Shown here: in pieces, positions 30,451-39,152 of the stretch
Position numbering within the stretch: the stretch's first letter is position 1
Layout: each line of letters opens with the position of its first letter
DNA from: Leishmania mexicana MHOM/GT/2001/U1103
Lineage: Eukaryota > Euglenozoa > Kinetoplastea > Trypanosomatida > Trypanosomatidae
Reading direction: 5' to 3'
Assembly: GCF_000234665.1 (NCBI RefSeq)
Contig: NC_018327.1
Location: 281,998 to 345,997 of the forward strand
DNA length: 64,000 nt
Notes under the pieces: generated by a model
Told to the model about the DNA's origin: nothing
Seen by the model: only the letters and a program-made list of their open reading frames with translations
The model's database searches: none
Program-made: the position numbers and the translations under genes

Positions 30451-32499
30451 CTACGCCCGACGGAACGCCTTCTTCTGCTGCTTCATCTTGCGCGACGCCG
30501 ACGTCACACTTCCGGCGGTGGCGGCGGGGGCAGATTGCGGCGGCTCTGGCGCAGGGGACACTTCAGCTGCCGGAGCAGCCTGGTAGCGTGAGGCGGACCG
30601 CGCAGCAGACGCGGCCTCCCGCTCCATGGCTTCGCGCATCGGCACCTCTAAGCGACCGAGGCGCTTGTACGCCGACCACCAGTCGGATTGGTTGCCAAGC
30701 CTATCGGGGTTGAAGGCGGCCCAGCGCGCCTCGCATTCGCCGCTGTGGAACTTGAGCGGGCACTTGCGACTTGCCTCCGTCCACGCGTCGAGCATCTCGG
30801 CCATGGCCAGCCGAGGCAGATTCCTGGCGTTGCGGAATTGGTAGGCCACACGGTAGGCGCACAGCCCTAGGCCGATCCACGTGCGCCACTCTCCCACCTC
30901 TACCTCCGTCGCCTGCCGCAGCCATCGAGACGCGTTCTCGATTGCCTCCTTCTCCGTCAGTGGCAGCAGCACCTGCGGCGGCAGGAGGGCACCTTCGTTG
31001 CCGTCGCCGCACGCTCTATCGCTGCCGCCGTACGCGGGCATGTTGTGCTGCCGCGGCGCCTCGAAGGTAAGCACGCGCGAGAACGTGGACGGGTCGCGCA
31101 CGCAGATGGAGTGTAGCGCCGCCTGCTCGTCGCTCACCTTCCCGCCCGGGAAGCCGATGTTCCACTTGGGATCGTCGAAGACGATGATGGCGCTCGTGCG
31201 GTTCTCCTTCATGCAGCTGAACATGCGTAGCATGCCGTTCGGCCGATAAATCTGCAGGTCGACATTCGGGAGTCGATGCTGGAAGCGGAAGAGAAATCCG
31301 TAGAGGGAGTAGAAGTCTGCGAAGGCCGCATCCTTCAGCCGCGTGTGGACGTGAAAGGACGCCTTCTTCAGGTTCGGCGACTGCAGCACAACCTGTGTCT
31401 CGATCGTCTCGCCAATCTTCTCAATCTCCTCCTTCAGCGGAGCCAGCACGTCATCTAGCACCTTGCGCTGATAGATGCGAATCTTCGACATTGTCCAGTA
31501 CTCCTGCGGCACCTGAGCGTCGATATCCATCACAATGTCAATCGGCGTTCCGGCGCGGCCAAAGACGGCATGCACAGTACGGATTGTGTCCGGCATCGAC
31601 ACAATCGCCGAGCTTGCCACGGAGAGCGGCGTACCCGGCCACGCGAAGAACTGGCACCCGCCGGACGGGAGACGTCGGGCAAACATGGCATCCGACGAGC
31701 TGCAGAGCGCGCTGACCTCATCAATGCGATAGCCCTTCACCATCGCCGTCTTTCGCGAGGACGACGAACCGTTGTTGTAGATGGCGTCATACATGTCGTC
31801 GCTCCTCGCGGCGGCGTCAGTCTCTGCCTCCGCTGATGAGTCCTTGTACCTGCTGCCGGCGACCTTCTCACTCGCCGCATCGTGATGGTAGTGGTGCTGA
31901 TGAGCCTCCTCAGTCTCCTGACTCTCAGCGTGGTGGTCCTGCGTGTACTCGTGGTACTGCTCCTGGACAGTGGCCGTCTCTTCGCTGTGTTGCTCCGTGA
32001 CGACATGCGGCTTCTCCTCGATGGAACCTTCCGGATACTTTCGAATTTCGTTCAGCATCGCCAAGCCACGACGCAGCGGCTGGGCACCCGGGGCAGCTGC
32101 AAAAGTGGGCTCTCTCGGCGCTGCCGGTGCGGCCGTCTGAGAGACTGCTTCAGCTGCTGTGTGATGCACAGCCTCGCCGGTGGCGGGTCCGGCGCTCGCC
32201 TTCTTGCGCTTTATGATGCGGCGGATGATTTTCTTCTTGCGCATTGGCGGCGCCGCACCCGATGGCGGAGCCGACGTCGATGGAGGTACGACGAGAGATG
32301 CAGGGCGGGCCAAGGAAGCCTGTGGCGCCGCGACGGCTGCCGTAGCCGCCGGCGGCGTCATCGTAGAAGCTTGGTGAGGCTGAGGCGGTGCTTGGGGACG
32401 CGAGGTGACCGCGGCCGCACCTGCGGGAGCATTCGTGGTTCGCTTCTGGCCCACGTTGAATGCACCCTTGAAGAGGCGGGCGGACGTAAGACGCTGCAT
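30451..32499 (-). CDS. Mitochondrial archaeo-eukaryotic-type DNA primase (PRI1/PRI2-like) with PriCT-2 region, 682 aa
   Basis: Predicted primase of the AEP superfamily, likely priming kinetoplast DNA replication like T. brucei mitochondrial PRI1 and PRI2. The N-terminus (MQRLTSARLFKGAFNVGQKR) is basic, free of acidic residues, and reads as a mitochondrial presequence. Residues to about 250 are Ala/Pro/Glu/His-rich linker. Motif I is DIVMDID (about 319-325), the two metal-binding aspartates. Motif II is SFHVHTR (about 381), matching the SxH signature. VDLQIYRPNGMLRMFSCMK fits the motif III region of the herpes/pox-type branch. About 530-600 match PriCT-2: WLRQATEVEVGEWRTWIGLG and a final CEARWAAF. 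The ATG at 32499 is chosen because it starts the presequence and follows a predicted acceptor at 32616. Which of PRI1, PRI2 or a PrimPol-like paralogue this is cannot be decided here. Confidence 0.8.
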   Translation of the reverse strand: MQRLTSARLFKGAFNVGQKRTTNAPAGAAAVTSRPQAPPQPHQASTMTPPAATAAVAAPQASLARPASLVVPPSTSAPPSGAAPPMRKKKIIRRIIKRKKASAGPATGEAVHHTAAEAVSQTAAPAAPREPTFAAAPGAQPLRRGLAMLNEIRKYPEGSIEEKPHVVTEQHSEETATVQEQYHEYTQDHHAESQETEEAHQHHYHHDAASEKVAGSRYKDSSAEAETDAAARSDDMYDAIYNNGSSSSRKTAMVKGYRIDEVSALCSSSDAMFARRLPSGGCQFFAWPGTPLSVASSAIVSMPDTIRTVHAVFGRAGTPIDIVMDIDAQVPQEYWTMSKIRIYQRKVLDDVLAPLKEEIEKIGETIETQVVLQSPNLKKASFHVHTRLKDAAFADFYSLYGFLFRFQHRLPNVDLQIYRPNGMLRMFSCMKENRTSAIIVFDDPKWNIGFPGGKVSDEQAALHSICVRDPSTFSRVLTFEAPRQHNMPAYGGSDRACGDGNEGALLPPQVLLPLTEKEAIENASRWLRQATEVEVGEWRTWIGLGLCAYRVAYQFRNARNLPRLAMAEMLDAWTEASRKCPLKFHSGECEARWAAFNPDRLGNQSDWWSAYKRLGRLEVPMREAMEREAASAARSASRYQAAPAAEVSPAPEPPQSAPAATAGSVTSASRKMKQQKKAFRRA

Positions 32500-32615
32500 T
32501 GCTACCGTCTGCTGTTGTTGTTTTTCCTTTTCTTCTATGGCGCTGTGCGTACGGTTTCGGTGATGGGGTCGGCCCTCAGCGTGCTGCGTTCTGCGCCAGA
32601 CACACGCCTTCCTGT

Positions 32616-32617
32616 CT
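32616..32617 (-). promoter_or_regulatory. Predicted spliced-leader acceptor AG for the primase
   Basis: Minus-strand tract TTTCACCTCCCTTTCTCTC (about 32630-32655), with no AG until 32616-32617. The 5' UTR would be about 117 nt. Confidence 0.5.
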
Positions 32618-33949
32618 TCAGCACGGGTGTTGCGAAGAGAGAAAGGGAGGTGAAACCGCAGACACAAGAGAACGACGGCGCGCGCACGTGGTGGGTAGAT
32701 GCTTGTATGGATGTTTGGTCTGCACGTGTGTATGGGAGGGGGTGTGTCTATGTGGAGGAGTGTGCAGCCTTGGCTTGGCCGCTTGTCGAGCGAGTCTGCC
32801 AAACTGTTTCTTGCCTGTGACTGATGCTGTTATCGCCGCCGTGCCGCCTCTCACGTGTTCTGCCCTCTTTTGAAAGGGCTTCTTGCCATGCCGACCGGTG
32901 CGCACCTGATGCAAGCAAGCGGAGAGACAGGGGGAGCGGTAAGGCGCCAGCAAGCACACCGCACGGTATACGATGAGATGCCAACGTGCACTTTGAGTTG
33001 AACACGTGCCGTTTGGCGGTGTAGGGAGGTCAAATACCAACGGGTGCAAAACGCAAACCTCTTTCACGGGTGTTGCCGGCGTTGCTTTTATGTTCGTCCA
33101 AGCACTCGAAGACTCCCGCGCGCTCACGCCAATGTAAAGAATCCCTCAGCTCTCGCGTCGAATCGGGGCTTCGCTGCAGCACAATCCCGTGACGAGATAA
33201 TAATAACCAAGGAAAAGCGATGAGTGGGTCTGTTGCTGTGTAGGAGAAATAGGGAGGCGAAGAGAGCAACCGAGGCAGGGGGAACGTGAAGGAGAGTCGC
33301 GAAGCATAAAAGGCAGATCGGGTGTCCATCTCGCTGCCAGGACGCACGGAGGGAGGTACACGGCAGTTCGCGAAGGTTGATGAGGCAACCATGCCGCGGA
33401 GGACCTCTCCCAACCATGGCGCACGCAAACGATGAGCACAGCAGCTCTGGTCACCATACACGTGCGCACAGGTGAAGTGCACAGGCAACGTTAAACACCA
33501 CTCTTCCCTGGGAAAGGGTTAGAGGGCCGCCGCCTCCCTTTTCCTTCTCCCAACGTCAGGTCACCGTGCGCCTGCAATCCTCACGGCGCACAGCCACTCG
33601 CTCGTGTGAGTACGTCTGTGCCCGTGTGCTCTACTGCCAGAAGAGACCTCGCATCTCCCGTAGATGCGTGCGGTTGCTTCCTTGGCGCCTCTACCTTCCC
33701 TTTCACTGGGTGGCACTTCATCGAGAGATTTTCCGTGCTGCCATGCTACAAACACATGCCCGCTGGAGAGAGCAAGTAAGGCGAAGAGCCGACGATACAC
33801 TTTTTTCCACGTGTCCATGCGACCAGAAACAAGTCAACGAATACACGTATACAACCGCAGTTCACCCCAACACTGTGGGGCCACAGATACATCCGCGTCG
33901 CCTACGACGAGCCGTCCGCCTCCCCCTCCCCCTAGATCGCACCATGCGC
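32618..33949. other. Spacer upstream of the primase gene
   Basis: No supportable gene. Fairly GC-balanced sequence with short frames on both strands but no domains. Confidence 0.5.
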
Positions 33950-34108
33950 CTAACGGGCTCGCCCTCGCCTTCCGCACCCCTTCGTCGCACACGTGCTGCG
34001 CCATCGGCCCAGAACGGAGACTTCCGGGTGCACGGCACGCCGCCATCCACGCGGGCCGCGCTCAGAGCCCGGCTCCAGGGGCGCGGCCGGCGGCGTCTGT
34101 CGGGCGGG
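33950..34108. repeat. 160-bp dispersed repeat, copy B
   Basis: Same orientation as copy A at 7897-8056 and almost identical to it; homology stops sharply at both ends. A perfect inverted repeat begins 8 bp beyond its right end. Confidence 0.8.
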
Positions 34109-34115
34109 TAACAGA

Positions 34116-34144
34116 GGCTGGTCCGGGTGCATGCCGGACCAGCC
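34116..34144. other. Perfect 11-bp inverted repeat (hairpin)
   Basis: GGCTGGTCCGG, a 7-base spacer GTGCATG, then CCGGACCAGCC. In RNA from either strand this forms a GC-rich 11-bp stem with a 7-nt loop. It lies at the edge of repeat copy B in the thiolase-primase spacer. Confidence 0.85.
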
Positions 34145-34165
34145 CAAGGAGGAAGTCGGCCAGCC

Positions 34166-34972
34166 TCAGGCCAGGGGTCGCGGAGACCCTGCGCTCTGCC
34201 TGTGTGCCGTGCGGCTCCCTCTGAATAGCCTCAAGCCGCGGCATTCCACAAGATGGCGTGGACGCTCTTTGCGTTGGAGCCTGGGGGGCCCGATGCTGTG
34301 CTTCGGCGTGTTCTCGCCATGCGCCCGGCACCGGCGCCTCATCAGCCCACACGGTCGGACGCAGGAGATGCTGCATACCTCGCACACACGCACTGGGGGG
34401 GGGGGGGGCTGATTGGTACGGGTCTCCCTCGCGCCTCGCTCGTCGGCCACTCTTGCCCCCCTCACCTCTCGGCACATTGCCTCGACGCAGTACACCGCGA
34501 CAGCTGTGCATGGCAGCGCCTGCGCGCAGTGCCCGCATTCTCGGGCCATAGGACCTATTTCAGGACGGCGTTGTGAGCTGGAGGGCCGGCCATCTTCATC
34601 TTCCACCTCCGTCCATGCCACGAGGGGGGTGCATGGATGGCGTGCCCGCATGTGCCGCGACAGGTGGGACGCTGCCATGAGCCCGTGGCGGGGTGGGGCA
34701 TCCCGTCTTCTGCTCCCGCACGCCTCTGATGGGAGCGGGCGTGTCACGCGGAAGGCGGACGTGGACACACATGCGCCTGCGCACAAAGACCTCACGACTG
34801 ACTGTTTTGCAGAGCGGCACAGCGGGGAAGCCGTACACACCAGATAGGGGAATCCCGTGCAGCACGCGTGAGATGTGCGTAACCAGGTCACTGCGTGCAA
34901 GACCATAGCGTGAAGCGGCCTGTGCTTTGAGCGTCGAGCAATTCGACGAATCTCGCGTGGCACACCGGGCAC
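34166..34972 (-). pseudogene. Decayed Cys/His-rich coding relic, possibly retroposon zinc-finger end
   Basis: A 268-codon frame with no good gene structure but three finger-like clusters: SHLSRHMRARHP; ECGHCAQALPCTAVAVYCVE followed by AMC; and CEVCSISCVRPCGLMRRRCR followed by AH. The last two keep C-x2-C-x11-X-x5-[H/C], close to the spacing in the relic at 21.9-22.6 kb, with expected His positions replaced by Tyr, Arg or Cys. This fits decay of tandem C2H2 fingers such as those ending ingi/L1Tc-clade non-LTR elements; degenerate relatives of these (DIRE, SIDER) are known in Leishmania spacers. No reverse transcriptase or RNase H segment is visible here, so the assignment is tentative and boundaries are approximate. 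Confidence 0.4.
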
Positions 34973-36268
34973 AATGCGGGGTCGGATGCTCTCACAGCAA
35001 GCACAGGTGGGGACAGAGGCTCTGGCGAAGGGAGAGGTACCACAGTGCTAGCGGAACAGCAGGCAACACACTATCTTGCACGCCGTCTTGTCACCGCCAG
35101 CCACCCGATGCTGCATGAATGGAAAAAAAAATGGACCGGTTCCCTCGGAGAACTGTGCGAAGCACCAAAGCCCTGAATGGTAAAATAAATAAAAATGAAA
35201 AGGAAGAAAGAAAAAACGCAATGCGAGAGACTCTTGGAGTGCTGGCGCGCTCTCTGCTCGTTTACATCTCTCTCCTCTCCTCCCTTCCGCCCCGCCCCCC
35301 ACACACACCCTCGCTCGTCCACCTCCCAATGCTGGCACCGCATCCTTTGGACACTTCGCTTGGCGGTCGTACTCGCCCACTCACCGTCCTTCCAGGTGGC
35401 GTGCAAGGCTTGTTGCACTCGTGGATCCTGTCTTTTTCGAGCTCTTCCCACGTTGGTGCCTCCGTGAGTGCGTGCATGCGTCCGTCATGTCGCCGAGGGT
35501 ACGGGGGGTGGTGGTGGTCGGAGGAGACGGTAAGCACAGACACCCTCACATACAAGCAGGTATATATATATATAGTTGTATCGGCGAGAAAGACGAGAGG
35601 GCTTCCGTGGCAAGTACAACCATAAATGTTGCGAGATGGGGATGAGGTGGAGAAGGAGGGGGGACGGCGTACTGGGGAGGCACACGTCGGCCTTTTTGTT
35701 GTTTTCCCGAATGAGCGCTGCGGCGAGCGGGACAATGAGGGCAGAGCAGTACGGCTCTGAACCGCCCACCCACCCGCTTTCCTCTCCCCAATCGTCCTGC
35801 ACCTGCTGCATCCATTCGGTGGCACCAAGACCCTCCCATGCCAGCACACGTGTAGAACACACCAGCGGAAACAAACCGAACAGACACATGCACGCGAGAT
35901 TCACGTACAAGCCAGCGGGTGACACAGAAAGAGCGCAAGCACACGTGTTGTCTGCGCCCCCATGATCGTATTAAGCCGATTCCTCTCTCTCCCTCGCTGA
36001 CGGTGTCCCACTGGCGGCGCTTCTCTCGCCCACGCACATGTGCTAGCATACGTGGCATTCTCTTTTCCGTTCATTGCTCACAAAGGCAATGGATAAGGAG
36101 GAGTGCGGGCGAGAGAGCGACAGATGCCGCCAGTGACGATGAGGAGGAGAGATCCGCATGACACGTCGCCTACCTCGCCTGTGCGGGTACGTCTTGGGCA
36201 CTTTCGTGGTTTGCGTTCGGCGGGGTCACTTTTCTTTTTCGGGGCGTGGGGGAGGGGGGTGAGCCACC
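34973..36268. other. Thiolase 3'-flanking spacer
   Basis: Presumed 3' UTR of the SCP2-thiolase gene. A-rich run near 35115-35220, short TA array near 35560-35575. No supportable gene. Confidence 0.5.
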
Positions 36269-37594
36269 TCAGATGTTCTGCAGCACCGCCGACACAGCGG
36301 TCTTGTCATCACCGCCCATGTTCAGCGTCGCGCCGAGGGCCGGGATCTTCTTCATCTGGTACGCCCCACACTGCCCCTTCATCTGCCGGTAGACCTCCAT
36401 GACTTGCTTGATGCCGGTGGCGCCGACCGGGTGGCCAAAGGAGAGGAGACCGCCGCCAGTATTGACAGGGATGCGGCCCTCGAGCGTTGTTTCACCGTTG
36501 CGGATGAGGTCCTTCGCGTGACCGTAGTCGGCAATCCCGAGCGCCTCGTACATGAGCATCTCGGCAATCGTGAAGCAGTCGTGCACCTCCGCGACGTTGA
36601 GGTCCGACGGCTTTACGTTTGCCATCGACAGCGCCTTTTGCGCCGCCTGGCGGGAGGTGAACATGCAGCACGCATCATCGGGGTCCTCGTAAAGGTTGCT
36701 CACGGCGCAAGCGATCGATTTGATCTCGACGAGGCGGCTGTCGTTCGGGCTGAGGCCCATCTTCTTAAGGCCCTCCTCGTTGGCCAACACGGCGCCGGCA
36801 CCGCCGTCGCTCACCTGCGAGCAGTCCGTCATGCGGAGGTACTCTTTGTAGGTCTCGTTGCCGAGGAACTTCACGTTGCTCGGGTCCTCGCCGTTGCACT
36901 GCTCGAACGATAGCTTGCGGGTGTGCATGTGGGCGAGCGGGTTCTTGTTGCCGTTGGCGTACGCCTTGGCCGCCACGCGCGCCGTATCCTCCATAGTGAA
37001 ATGGTTGTGTTCGGCAATGTACTTCATGCGCTTGGCGAACAGGCACGGAAATGTGAAGTCGTCCAGCTTGCGCTGCCGCTGATAGTCCGCGGCACGGGCG
37101 AGGTAGTCGCCACCAACGCGCGCGGTGGCCGTCGTTTGCACTTCGACACCAACGGCAAGGACGATGTCAGCCGAGCCGGCCTTGAGGGCGTTCGTCGCCG
37201 ATATGACGGCAAGACCACCAGACGCGCACGCGCCCTCGACACGCATGGCAGGCTTGTAGATTAGCGGGTTCTTCGCACCGGCTTGACCGTAAGTGAGGCT
37301 GCCGATCGCCGCCGGGCCGAGGTGACCCTGGCTCGAGAAGAGCTCGCCGAGGAAGTTGCCGACAACCACTTGGTCTACAATGTCCTCCTTGCCCTTGAGG
37401 CTAACGTTCTCTATCGTATGCTGCACCGTCGTGGCGAGAATCTCCTCGAGTGTCATGTTTTGCTTCTTGCCAAAGTCTGGATGCTTCTTGTCAACAAAGA
37501 GCTTGCTGCCCTTGCCCACGAACGGGGTGATGTGGCCGCCCACGATGAACACGCGGGACGTCGCCTGCAGGTGCGTCATGCTCGAGCGAAACAT
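36269..37594 (-). CDS. SCP2-type thiolase, 441 aa
   Basis: Thiolase of the SCP2 type, expected to cleave 3-ketoacyl-CoA to acetyl-CoA plus a shortened acyl-CoA, or to condense acyl-CoAs. The nucleophilic Cys123 lies in VEGACASGGLAV (119-130). HDCF at 338-341 is the unusual Cys-containing loop that distinguishes SCP2-thiolases, including the crystallised Leishmania mexicana enzyme, from classical thiolases with an NEAF-type loop. GHPVGATG (387-394) carries the catalytic His. The N-terminus MFRSSMTHLQATSR is short and basic, consistent with mitochondrial targeting. There is no PTS1 (it ends LQNI). The ATG at 37594 is used; a second Met at residue 6 (37579) is the only close alternative. Length is normal for the thiolase domain, with no fused sterol-carrier domain. 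With ACS nearby on the same transcript, it points to acetyl-CoA and lipid metabolism. Confidence 0.92.
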   Translation of the reverse strand: MFRSSMTHLQATSRVFIVGGHITPFVGKGSKLFVDKKHPDFGKKQNMTLEEILATTVQHTIENVSLKGKEDIVDQVVVGNFLGELFSSQGHLGPAAIGSLTYGQAGAKNPLIYKPAMRVEGACASGGLAVISATNALKAGSADIVLAVGVEVQTTATARVGGDYLARAADYQRQRKLDDFTFPCLFAKRMKYIAEHNHFTMEDTARVAAKAYANGNKNPLAHMHTRKLSFEQCNGEDPSNVKFLGNETYKEYLRMTDCSQVSDGGAGAVLANEEGLKKMGLSPNDSRLVEIKSIACAVSNLYEDPDDACCMFTSRQAAQKALSMANVKPSDLNVAEVHDCFTIAEMLMYEALGIADYGHAKDLIRNGETTLEGRIPVNTGGGLLSFGHPVGATGIKQVMEVYRQMKGQCGAYQMKKIPALGATLNMGGDDKTAVSAVLQNI

Positions 37595-37648
37595 ATTGCC
37601 TCTCCCTATTGATGCGTCGTTGTGTGGTTGTCTGTAGGCGTTGCTGCT

Positions 37649-37650
37649 CT
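37649..37650 (-). promoter_or_regulatory. Predicted spliced-leader acceptor AG for the thiolase
   Basis: A long minus-strand C/T tract (about 37690-37743, CCCTCCCCCTCCCCCTCCCT and following) and a (CA)n stretch precede the first AG at 37649-37650. The 5' UTR would be about 54 nt. Confidence 0.5.
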
Positions 37651-38803
37651 TGTGTGTGTGTGTGTGCGTGTGTGCGGGAAAGATAAACAAAAAGAAATGT
37701 GTGGATCGCACAGGGAGGGGAGAGGGAGGGGGAGGGGGAGGGCTAACGATGGCACGGATAGGCAACAACTTCCAGCAACACATGGGGAAGGAAAAAAAAC
37801 ATGTGCGCAGGATTCGAAGACGGGTTATGAGGGCGATGCAATCCGCGTGTGGGTGTTCGATCGTCACGCCCGCGCGCGAATCGATGAGGCAATACGCGTA
37901 CGATATTGTGGAGAGAGCGGAGAGGTTCGAGAGAAGGGAGAGGGGGGAGATTTGTGTCTCGGAAGAAAGTGCAGTGTGGGTGTCTGCGCATCTGCATGCG
38001 AGTACACTCGCCTCATGCGGCACCGTCTGCTAGGGCATTCAGCGACGCCGTTTTTCAACGTACGATAAAGGCAACAACGGTCCCACCATCACGACCACCC
38101 TCAGAATACCAAAGAAGAAGTATGCAAAGTGGCATGTACTCCGCATGCCGCGCATCACACCAGTCCACTAAAATCCACCCGCCAACGTTCTCCGTCGTTT
38201 GTCACTACCGCCCCCTTCCTACCGTCGCGCCTGCACCGCAGGCTGGAGAACGAGAAGCCAAGAGGCCTCCTCGACGAAGTGCAGCAAAAGACGAAAGGAG
38301 CAGGGCAGTCTCGAAGCGTGCTCCGAATCAGACCGTGGAGAGGAGGGGGGCGCAGACTAGCCGACAGGGTGGTGTGGAAAGTTCTCGAAAGCGGTCTCTC
38401 GAATTCCATCTTTGTTTGACGCATCGGCGGTTGGCGTCTGCGAGAGGACACGCTCCGTCATACTGCTCGACGCAAAGGAAAAGCAAGAGAAACTCACAAG
38501 AACAGCGGCACGCCTACACGTCCCACAGCGGATCACTACAGAGAGAGGGAGAGAGAGAACAGCACGAAGCGGAGGGAAACGTAGCGGTCAAGTTACCCGC
38601 GCTCGTTCGCCTCAGCCACCTTCCCTGACACTGAATGGCGTCTGAGAGGGGAGAGCGGGGGGAGGGGAATATCCTCTGCAGAGAGAAAGAGAGCGGAGAG
38701 GACGGCCAGAGAGGATGAGGGGAGGAGACGCTGACGGACGCGGACCTCGGTGCTGTGTGGTCGGTCCCTCTCGCATGTGTAAGTGCGTATGCGGGGGTTC
38801 CGT
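37651..38803. other. Gene-free spacer between the CX9C gene and the thiolase
   Basis: No supportable gene. Contains GGGGGA repeats near 37715-37742 and GAGAGG runs near 38545 and 38645. Confidence 0.55.
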
Positions 38804-39145
38804 CTAGCGCGTTCCCTCCCAGTTGTTCTTGGCCATCCACGGCGCGCCAATGTAGTAGTGGCGGTAGCGGATGTAGGTGTCGGAGGTGGGGTAGTCTAGG
38901 GTGCTGGGCTTGAAGTTCTTGCGCAGCTCATCGACCTTCTCCTTCGGGTAGTGCTGCTCAAGGCAGTCGAAGTGGGCTTCAATCTTATACTCGCAGCTGC
39001 CGCCCTGTGCAAGGCAGAAATCACGGGCCCAGCGCGTCTCGGGGCACGGCAGGCGCGGATGCTGATCAGAGCACGGCAGCGGCACCCCGTGCTTGGGGTA
39101 CTCCGACAGGATCTTTGGAAATGTCTTCCACGTATCGAGGCCCAT
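38804..39145 (-). CDS. Twin CX9C (CHCH-type) protein, 113 aa
   Basis: Small protein with two CX9C motifs: C34-PETRWARDF-C44 and C51-EYKIEAHFD-C61, separated by six residues, plus an extra C25. This is the helix-loop-helix signature of intermembrane-space proteins oxidised by the Mia40/Erv system and of several respiratory-complex subunits. There is no presequence, as usual for the class. The C-terminal half (YPTSDTYIRYRHYYIGAPWM) is aromatic-rich and lacks a membrane segment. A subunit or assembly factor of complex I or cytochrome oxidase is a reasonable guess, but I cannot name the orthologue. The ATG at 39145 follows the predicted splice acceptor by only a few bases, so it is the only possible start if that acceptor is used. 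Length and clean ends make it a convincing small gene. Confidence 0.8.
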   Translation of the reverse strand: MGLDTWKTFPKILSEYPKHGVPLPCSDQHPRLPCPETRWARDFCLAQGGSCEYKIEAHFDCLEQHYPKEKVDELRKNFKPSTLDYPTSDTYIRYRHYYIGAPWMAKNNWEGTR

Positions 39146-39150
39146 GGTTG

Positions 39151-39152
39151 CT
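39151..39152 (-). promoter_or_regulatory. Predicted spliced-leader acceptor AG for the twin CX9C gene
   Basis: Minus strand reads TTCTCCCCCCCCCCCACCCAG and then CAACC before the ATG, leaving a 5' UTR of about 5 nt besides the spliced leader. The tract is excellent but the UTR is unusually short; an upstream or downstream acceptor is possible. Confidence 0.5.
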
